From JAVBQJ01 sp031549115 (GTDB taxonomy: Bacteria; Verrucomicrobiota; Lentisphaeria; Victivallales; Victivallaceae), in the NCBI GenBank assembly GCA_031549115.1, contig JAVBQJ010000041.1, forward strand, positions 1 through 9,103: a stretch of 9,103 bases of DNA, read 5' to 3'. The notes under the pieces are model-generated. The model saw nothing but the letters and a program-made list of their open reading frames with translations. It was not told where the DNA came from and ran no database searches. Below are positions 4,998 through 9,103 of this stretch, one piece after another. The position numbers were made by a program, and so were the translations under genes. Numbering within the stretch: position 1 is the stretch's first letter; each line of letters starts with the position of its first letter.

Positions 4998-6116
4998 TTA
5001 CCCGAGAACTTCGCGGATCGCCGCGACCACTTCGCGACGCTGTTCCGTGGTGGTTTCCGGATAAATCGGCAACGACAGGATCGCAGCCGATATCGCTTCG
5101 GAGACCGGCATGTCACCCTTTTTGTACCCGAGCGAAGCAAAGCAGGGCTGCAGATGCAGCGGCAGCGGATAATAAATCGAACAACCGATGCCCTTGCCGG
5201 TCAGGTATTCCTTGACCGCGTCGCGCTTGCCGTCCGGGATCAACACCGAGAACTGGTTGTAAATGTGGCGCTCCGGATAGGCGGATTCGCCCGGCAGCTT
5301 GACCGTGCCCAGGCCGGCTTCGGCGAAGAGCTTCCGGTAATCGGCGGCGTTCGCCTGCCGTCCTTGCGTCCAGGAATCCAGATAACGCAGCTTGATCGAA
5401 AGGATCGCCGCCTGCAGCGCGTCGATACGGAAGTTGCCGCCGACGTATTCATGCAGATAGGTCGAGCTCTGGCCGTGGTTGCGGAAGATCTTCAGCAGCC
5501 GGGCCTTTTCCGGATCGTTCGCGGTCACCAGACCGCCGTCGCCGAAACAGCCGAGATTTTTGCTCGGGAAAAAGCTGAAAGCGCCGTAATCGCCCATCGA
5601 ACCGGCCCGCTTGCCCTTGTATTCCGAACCGATGGCCTGGCAGGCGTCTTCGATCACAATCAGCTTGTGCCGGCGCGCGATGTCGAGGATCGGGTCCATA
5701 TCGGCACACTGGCCGAACAGATGCACCGGGATGATCGCTTTGGTTTTCGGCGTGATTTTCGCTTCGATCTGCGCCGGGTCGATGTTGAAAGACACCGGAT
5801 CGATGTCGACATAGACCGGCGTGGCGCCGACGCGGACGATCGCGCCCGCGGTGGCAAAAAAGGTGAACGGCGTGGTGATGACTTCGTCGCCGGCACCGAT
5901 GCCTTCGATCATCAGCGCCATAATCAGGGCGTCGCTGCCGGAGGTGACGCCGACGCCGAATCCGGCGCCGCAATAGACGGCGGCTTCCTGTTCGAATTTT
6001 TCGACCTTGGGCCCCAGAATGAAGCGCTGGGAATCGCAGACCTCGCTGATTTCCTGCATGATTTCATCGCGCATGCTCTTATATTGAGCCGTCAAATCCA
6101 AAAGCGGCACCGCCAT
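4998..6116 (-). CDS. DegT/DnrJ/EryC1/StrS aminotransferase (WbpE-like nucleotide-sugar aminotransferase)
   Basis: This PLP-dependent enzyme has 372 residues, standard for the family. The internal aldimine lysine is Lys186 in SFFPSKNLGCFGDGG, the cofactor-contacting Asp157 lies in IEDACQAIG, TSGSDALIMAL (58-68) binds the phosphate, and GDEVITTPFTFFATA is the family's conserved N-terminal block. Features such as ILGPKVEKFE, PVYVDIDP, ITPKTKAIIPVHLFGQCADMD and the YPLPLHLQP tail resemble WbpE, which aminates C3 of a UDP-GlcNAc-derived 3-keto sugar acid. The fold assignment is secure and the exact sugar is inferred. No dehydrogenase or acetyltransferase partner lies in the window. It is first in a two-gene operon with the exporter, with promoter at 6173-6201 and ribosome site AGAGGTG at 6122-6128, 5 nt before the ATG. 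Confidence 0.94.
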   Translation of the reverse strand: MAVPLLDLTAQYKSMRDEIMQEISEVCDSQRFILGPKVEKFEQEAAVYCGAGFGVGVTSGSDALIMALMIEGIGAGDEVITTPFTFFATAGAIVRVGATPVYVDIDPVSFNIDPAQIEAKITPKTKAIIPVHLFGQCADMDPILDIARRHKLIVIEDACQAIGSEYKGKRAGSMGDYGAFSFFPSKNLGCFGDGGLVTANDPEKARLLKIFRNHGQSSTYLHEYVGGNFRIDALQAAILSIKLRYLDSWTQGRQANAADYRKLFAEAGLGTVKLPGESAYPERHIYNQFSVLIPDGKRDAVKEYLTGKGIGCSIYYPLPLHLQPCFASLGYKKGDMPVSEAISAAILSLPIYPETTTEQRREVVAAIREVLG

Positions 6117-6121
6117 GTTTT

Positions 6122-6128
6122 CACCTCT
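6122..6128 (-). promoter_or_regulatory. Ribosome binding site of the aminotransferase
   Basis: On the minus strand AGAGGTG stands 5 nt upstream of the ATG at 6116, which fixes this start. Confidence 0.65.
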
Positions 6129-6172
6129 TGCTGGCTGAAATTCTTTCTCGATGTACTACAAAGCATCCGTAT

Positions 6173-6201
6173 ACTATACCACGGCAAAGGACAGTTGTCA
6201 C
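6173..6201 (-). promoter_or_regulatory. Sigma70-type promoter of the aminotransferase-exporter operon
   Basis: On the minus strand GTGACA (6196-6201) and TATAGT (6173-6178) each match the consensus hexamer at five of six positions and are separated by exactly 17 bp. Transcription would start near 6166, giving a leader of about 50 nt that contains the AGAGGTG ribosome site. This is the best promoter match in the window. Confidence 0.6.
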
Positions 6202-6241
6202 GCCGGAAGCCCCTTTTTTAGCAAAAATTGTTGCTTCCCCA

Positions 6242-6269
6242 TTTAAAAAGGCGGTTTCCGTGCTATTTT
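6242..6269 (+). promoter_or_regulatory. Possible promoter of the RlmD-RadC-TcdA operon
   Basis: TTTAAA (6242-6247), a 16-bp spacer and an extended -10, TGC-TATTTT (6261-6269), lie about 35 bp before the TTG start of the methyltransferase gene. The hexamers match at about four of six positions each, and the upstream TG strengthens the -10. Confidence 0.4.
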
Positions 6270-6292
6270 ATTGGGAAAGACAACAACGCATT

Positions 6293-6297
6293 GGAGG
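6293..6297 (+). promoter_or_regulatory. Ribosome binding site that fixes a TTG start
   Basis: GGAGG lies 7 nt before TTG 6305. It is the only strong ribosome site near the first conserved residues of the methyltransferase. It argues against starting at ATG 6128, where the reading frame merely happens to be open. Confidence 0.7.
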
Positions 6298-6304
6298 ACA
6301 CCCC

Positions 6305-7510
6305 TTGAAAGTCGGCAGCACTGTTCGTATCCGTATTGAAAAAACCGTGTTCGGCGGCGATGGCCTGGGCCATCTGGACGGGCAGGTGGTTTTCGTGCCC
6401 GGCGTCATCCCCGGAGAAGCGGCGGCGGTGAAAATCGTCCAGGCCAAACCGGATTTTCTCCGCGGCCGGGTGGCGGAGTTGCTGGAGCCGTCGCCGCACC
6501 GGATCCAACCGGTGTGCCGCTATCACGGCAAGTGCCCCGGCTGCGTTTACGGGCATGTCGCCATCGAGGGTGAAGTGAAGTTGAAAAACCGGCAGTTGCG
6601 GGAATTTCTGCGCACACTCCCCGGTGTCGAAGTCGAAAACGTGCTGCTGCCGCCGCTGGCCCCGGGCGCTTCGGAGCGCTACCGCAACAAAATCGTTCTG
6701 CATATGGCCAAGGCCGGAGGCGATCCGGCGCTCGGCTACATCGGCAGCGACAACCGTTCGGTCACCGACATTCCCGAATGCGCACTGGCGCATCCGGCCA
6801 TCAACGCCAAATTGGCGGAGCTGCGCGCCGATCCGGGCTTCTTCCATACCCTCCACGACCGGATGGAGCTGACGCTGCGTCACTCCGAACGCGACGGCGT
6901 GGTGTACTGGCGCAACCGGCCGCACCGTGACGAACCGCAATTGACCGAACAGGTCCCCGGAGGCGAATTTCAAGTGCCGCGCGGCAGCTTCTTTCAGGTC
7001 AATCCCGCCGGCATGGCGGCGCTGTGGGAGCTGGTGGCCGAATTCGTCCGTTCGCACCGGGTCACCGAAGTGGTGGACGCGTATTGCGGTAGCGGCTTCT
7101 TTGCCTGTGCCGCGCTGGCCGCCGGGGTGAAACGGGTCTCCGGCGTCGAGTCCGATGCCGCCGCAGTCGAAGCCGCGCGCGCCAATGTCGTCCGCTTCGG
7201 CGGCGATCCGGAGCGGATTCACTGCGCCGATGCCGCCGAATGGCTCGGAGAGCATTTGGAAGAACTGTCGCCGGAGGCGGTCGTCGTCGTCGACCCGCCG
7301 CGTACCGGCCTGACCTGGCAAGCCCGCAAAGCGCTGGTGGAGCATCCGGTGCGCCGGCTGATCTACATATCCTGCAACCCGGCGACGCTTTTGCGCGATC
7401 TCGGCTCGCTGATCGGCAGCGGCTTCCAATTGCGGCAGGCGCGGCTGCTCAACATGTTCCCGCGTTCGGCTCATTTTGAAGTGTTCACGGTATTGGAGCG
7501 GAAATCATGA
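6305..7510 (+). CDS. rlmD: RNA uracil-C5 methyltransferase, RlmD/RumA type (TrmA family, TRAM domain, Fe-S)
   Basis: The enzyme uses SAM to make 5-methyluridine in RNA; RumA/RlmD modifies U1939 of 23S rRNA. At 401 residues it has an N-terminal TRAM domain (~1-58). Four cysteines match the [4Fe-4S] ligand pattern: C71-x5-C77-x2-C80 plus Cys159 in PECALAHPAI. FFQVN at 229-233, the SAM-binding VVDAYCGSGFF (256-266), DPPRTGL (330-336), catalytic Cys357 in ISCNPATLLRDL and Glu392 in HFEVF complete the family set, so it looks active. I choose TTG 6305 because GGAGG precedes it and homology begins at KVGSTVRIRIEK; the 59 upstream codons read as intergenic DNA. The target could instead be another uridine (RlmC, RlmCD or TrmA-like), since single-copy homologues vary. 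Its stop overlaps the RadC start by 4 nt. Confidence 0.92.
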   Translation: MKVGSTVRIRIEKTVFGGDGLGHLDGQVVFVPGVIPGEAAAVKIVQAKPDFLRGRVAELLEPSPHRIQPVCRYHGKCPGCVYGHVAIEGEVKLKNRQLREFLRTLPGVEVENVLLPPLAPGASERYRNKIVLHMAKAGGDPALGYIGSDNRSVTDIPECALAHPAINAKLAELRADPGFFHTLHDRMELTLRHSERDGVVYWRNRPHRDEPQLTEQVPGGEFQVPRGSFFQVNPAGMAALWELVAEFVRSHRVTEVVDAYCGSGFFACAALAAGVKRVSGVESDAAAVEAARANVVRFGGDPERIHCADAAEWLGEHLEELSPEAVVVVDPPRTGLTWQARKALVEHPVRRLIYISCNPATLLRDLGSLIGSGFQLRQARLLNMFPRSAHFEVFTVLERKS

Positions 7511-8250
7511 CAGCCAAAACCCCGGCAGCGGCTCCCGATTACCACGGGCACCGGCAACGCCTGCGCGACCGTTACCGGTTGAGCGGCCTCGCCGGCATGC
7601 TACCGTATGAAAAGCTGGAACTGCTGCTGATGTTCGCCATTCCGCGCCGCGATGTCAAGCCGATTGCACGGGCATTGCTGCTGCGCTTCAAAGATCTGGC
7701 GGGGGTTTTGGAGGCTTCGGTCGACGAACTGCAGGAGGTGCCGGGAATCGGGGAGCAGGCGGCGGTTCTGCTGCATCTGGTGCGGCAGCTCGGCGCCGAT
7801 TATCTCGAAACCCGGATGCGCCGGGTCGAAACACTCGACAGTCTGGCCTCGACCGTCAACTTCGCCCGGATGAAGATCGGCGGCAATAATATGGAGTGTT
7901 TCATGACGGTCTATGTCGACAGCCATCTGCAGGTGATCGACTTTGAAATCGTCGAAGGCACAGTCGACCGCGCGATGGTATATCCGCGCAATCTGGTGCT
8001 CGGCTGTACCCGGCACCACGCATCGGGCGCCATTCTGATTCACAACCACCCCAGCGGCGTCTGCAAGCCCTCCGCCGAAGACCGCGACGTGACCGACAAA
8101 ATCCTCAAGGTGTTCAATGTCGCCGGTATCCGGCTGGTCGATCATGTCATCATTTCGCGGGCGGGAGCACTCAGCATGTACGAGGCCGGGCTGATCCGGC
8201 AACAGCTCGCCGTGGCCGAACCGCAGACGGCTTACCGGGGGGACCAATGA
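7507..8250 (+). CDS. radC: RadC family protein (HhH plus JAB/MPN/JAMM domain)
   Basis: This is a 247-residue member of the RadC (YicR) family, near the normal length. The N-terminal part (~14-90) is the UPF0758 helical region (GHRQRLRDRYRLSGLAGML, then PYEKLELLLMFAIPRRDVKP) with a helix-hairpin-helix at VPGIGEQAAVLL (78-89). The C-terminal JAB domain (~108-235) keeps the metal motif: His179 and His181 in HNHPSG, then Ser189 and Asp192. The family was once linked to DNA repair, but that role was withdrawn for E. coli and its function remains unclear; JAMM chemistry suggests a metallo-hydrolase. The ATG overlaps the methyltransferase stop as ATGA, and GGAG at 7495-7498 sits 8 nt upstream, so translation is probably coupled. 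Confidence 0.93.
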   Translation: MTAKTPAAAPDYHGHRQRLRDRYRLSGLAGMLPYEKLELLLMFAIPRRDVKPIARALLLRFKDLAGVLEASVDELQEVPGIGEQAAVLLHLVRQLGADYLETRMRRVETLDSLASTVNFARMKIGGNNMECFMTVYVDSHLQVIDFEIVEGTVDRAMVYPRNLVLGCTRHHASGAILIHNHPSGVCKPSAEDRDVTDKILKVFNVAGIRLVDHVIISRAGALSMYEAGLIRQQLAVAEPQTAYRGDQ

Positions 8251-9083
8251 GCGCGGACTTCCTGGCGCGGAGTGAACTCCTGATCGGGACCGGGGGCCTC
8301 GAACGACTCAAAAACAGCCGGGTACTGGTGCTGGGCATCGGCGGCGTCGGCGGCTACGCGCTCGAACAATTGGCGCGGGCCGGCATCGGCCGCCTGACCA
8401 TTGTCGACGGCGACCGGATCGACGACACCAACCGCAACCGCCAGCTGATCGCGCTGAAAAGCACCGTCGGCCAATTGAAAACCGATGCGTGGCGCCGCCG
8501 GATTCTCGATATCAATCCGGATGCCGAAGTCGAAGCGATTCCCGAATTCATCACCGGCGAAGCGATTCCGGCGCTGCTTGAAACCCCTTACGATTTCGTC
8601 GTCGAAGCCATCGACACCCTGGCCCCAAAAGTTCATTTTATCCGCGCCTGCGTCGAACGCCGCCTCGCCTTCATCAGCTCCATGGGCTCCGGCGGACGCC
8701 TCGACCCCTACCGGCTGCAGGAGTGCGACATATCCAAAACCTATCAATGTTCGCTCGCCCGCGCCGTACGCGCCCGATTGAAGCATTACGGCATCACCAA
8801 AGGCGTCCGGGTGGTCTTCTCCCCCGAACCGGTCCCGCCCGGCGCCGTCCGCGCCGTCGACGACGCCGAAGGACACCACGCCAGCATGGTCGGCACCATC
8901 TCCTACCTCCCCGCCGCCTTCGGCCTGGCCTGCGCCGCCGCCGCGATTCAAACGTTATTAGGCGAAAGAGGGGAGAAGGCACGGGGGGGGGGGGGGGGGG
9001 GGTCCGGGGGAGGGGGTGGGGGGGCGCGGCCCCCCCCCCACCCCCCCCCCCCCCACCACCCCCAAACAACACAAAAAGAATAG
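8247..9083 (+). CDS. tcdA: TcdA: tRNA threonylcarbamoyladenosine dehydratase (ThiF/MoeB/HesA family), 3' end unreliable
   Basis: This E1-like enzyme uses ATP to cyclise t6A37 of ANN-decoding tRNAs to ct6A. Residues 1 to ~240 fit TcdA/CsdL/YgdL: RSELLIGTGGLERL at the start, nucleotide-binding VLGIGGVGGYALEQLARAG (28-46), TIVDGDRIDDTNRNRQ (51-66), VVEAIDTLAPK around Asp123, ISSMGSGGRLDP (143-154), ISKTYQCSLARAVRARLK and a final TISYLPAAFGLACAAAAIQTLL. Homologues end near here at about 250-270 residues. After ~245 the frame runs into 20 consecutive G and then C-runs, giving glycine and proline strings and a stop at 9083; I regard this as artefact, so the true stop is unknown. The ATG overlaps the RadC stop as ATGA. 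GGGGGGA at 8237-8243 is a poor, close ribosome site, consistent with coupled translation. Confidence 0.88.
   Translation: MSADFLARSELLIGTGGLERLKNSRVLVLGIGGVGGYALEQLARAGIGRLTIVDGDRIDDTNRNRQLIALKSTVGQLKTDAWRRRILDINPDAEVEAIPEFITGEAIPALLETPYDFVVEAIDTLAPKVHFIRACVERRLAFISSMGSGGRLDPYRLQECDISKTYQCSLARAVRARLKHYGITKGVRVVFSPEPVPPGAVRAVDDAEGHHASMVGTISYLPAAFGLACAAAAIQTLLGERGEKARGGGGGGSGGGGGGARPPPHPPPPHHPQTTQKE
8983..9061. other. Poly-G/poly-C low-complexity block, probable sequencing or assembly artefact
   Basis: Twenty G in a row (8983-9002) are followed by G-rich sequence, then runs of 10 C (9030-9039) and 14 C (9041-9054). GGGGGTGGGGGGG at 9012-9024 is mirrored by its exact complement at 9033-9045. 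Nothing similar occurs elsewhere in the window, and it interrupts a conserved gene at its C-terminus 100 bp from the end. This is typical of a contig edge built from low-quality G-tract reads. The final ~40 bp (9062-9103) is AT-rich and carries nothing I can identify. Confidence 0.7.
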
Positions 9084-9103
9084 TATTTAATTTTTGATTG
9101 GTG

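Noticed and set aside
4776..6221. 481-codon plus-strand frame opposite the aminotransferase and the start of the exporter
   Set aside because: Antisense shadow with low-complexity Arg/Asp/Val content and no ribosome site or motif.
6128..6304. 59-codon N-terminal extension of the methyltransferase
   Set aside because: It overlaps the divergent promoter and leader, has no family homology, and a GGAGG site precedes TTG 6305.
6263..7474. 403-codon minus-strand frame opposite the methyltransferase
   Set aside because: Antisense to a gene with all catalytic and Fe-S residues intact; its own product has no recognisable domain.

Overview
The window is a GC-rich bacterial chromosomal segment with seven protein genes. 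A divergent pair made of an AraC-type regulator and a uroporphyrinogen-decarboxylase-fold protein, together with long non-coding stretches full of short hairpins, reminds me of Lentisphaerota (Victivallis-like gut bacteria) or a neighbour in the PVC group. That placement is recollection plus inference, because no rRNA or other marker is present. Four genes (WbpE-like aminotransferase, MsbA-like exporter, RadC, TcdA) also occur widely in other Gram-negative bacteria.

Layout. Positions 1-231 hold an AT-rich, strongly self-complementary element with no convincing gene. An AraC-family regulator (232-1080, minus) and a UroD-family protein (1217-2257, plus) diverge from a 136-bp region that carries a split inverted repeat, a plausible operator. 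Positions 2258-2954 lie between convergent genes and contain about a dozen hairpins but no credible ORF; this is the least explained part of the window. A minus-strand operon follows: a DegT/WbpE-like sugar aminotransferase (4998-6116), then, 3 bp downstream, an MsbA-like ABC exporter (2955-4994). It has a good sigma70-type promoter at 6173-6201. Diverging from it is a plus-strand operon of three genes joined by ATGA stop/start overlaps: an RlmD-type RNA uracil-C5 methyltransferase (6305-7510, TTG start), RadC (7507-8250) and TcdA (8247 to about 8980).

Function. The minus operon points to envelope polysaccharide or glycolipid work: amination of a nucleotide sugar plus export of a lipid-linked product. 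The plus operon groups two RNA-modification enzymes (m5U and cyclic t6A) around a RadC/JAMM protein. The AraC/UroD pair looks like a small locally regulated unit of unknown substrate.

The right end (8983-9061) is almost pure poly-G and poly-C and is most likely a sequencing or assembly artefact at a contig edge, so the last ~35 residues of the TcdA reading frame should not be trusted. I see no convincing new protein system. The best candidates for something undescribed are the structured intergenic region 2271-2863 and the inverted-repeat element at the left edge.
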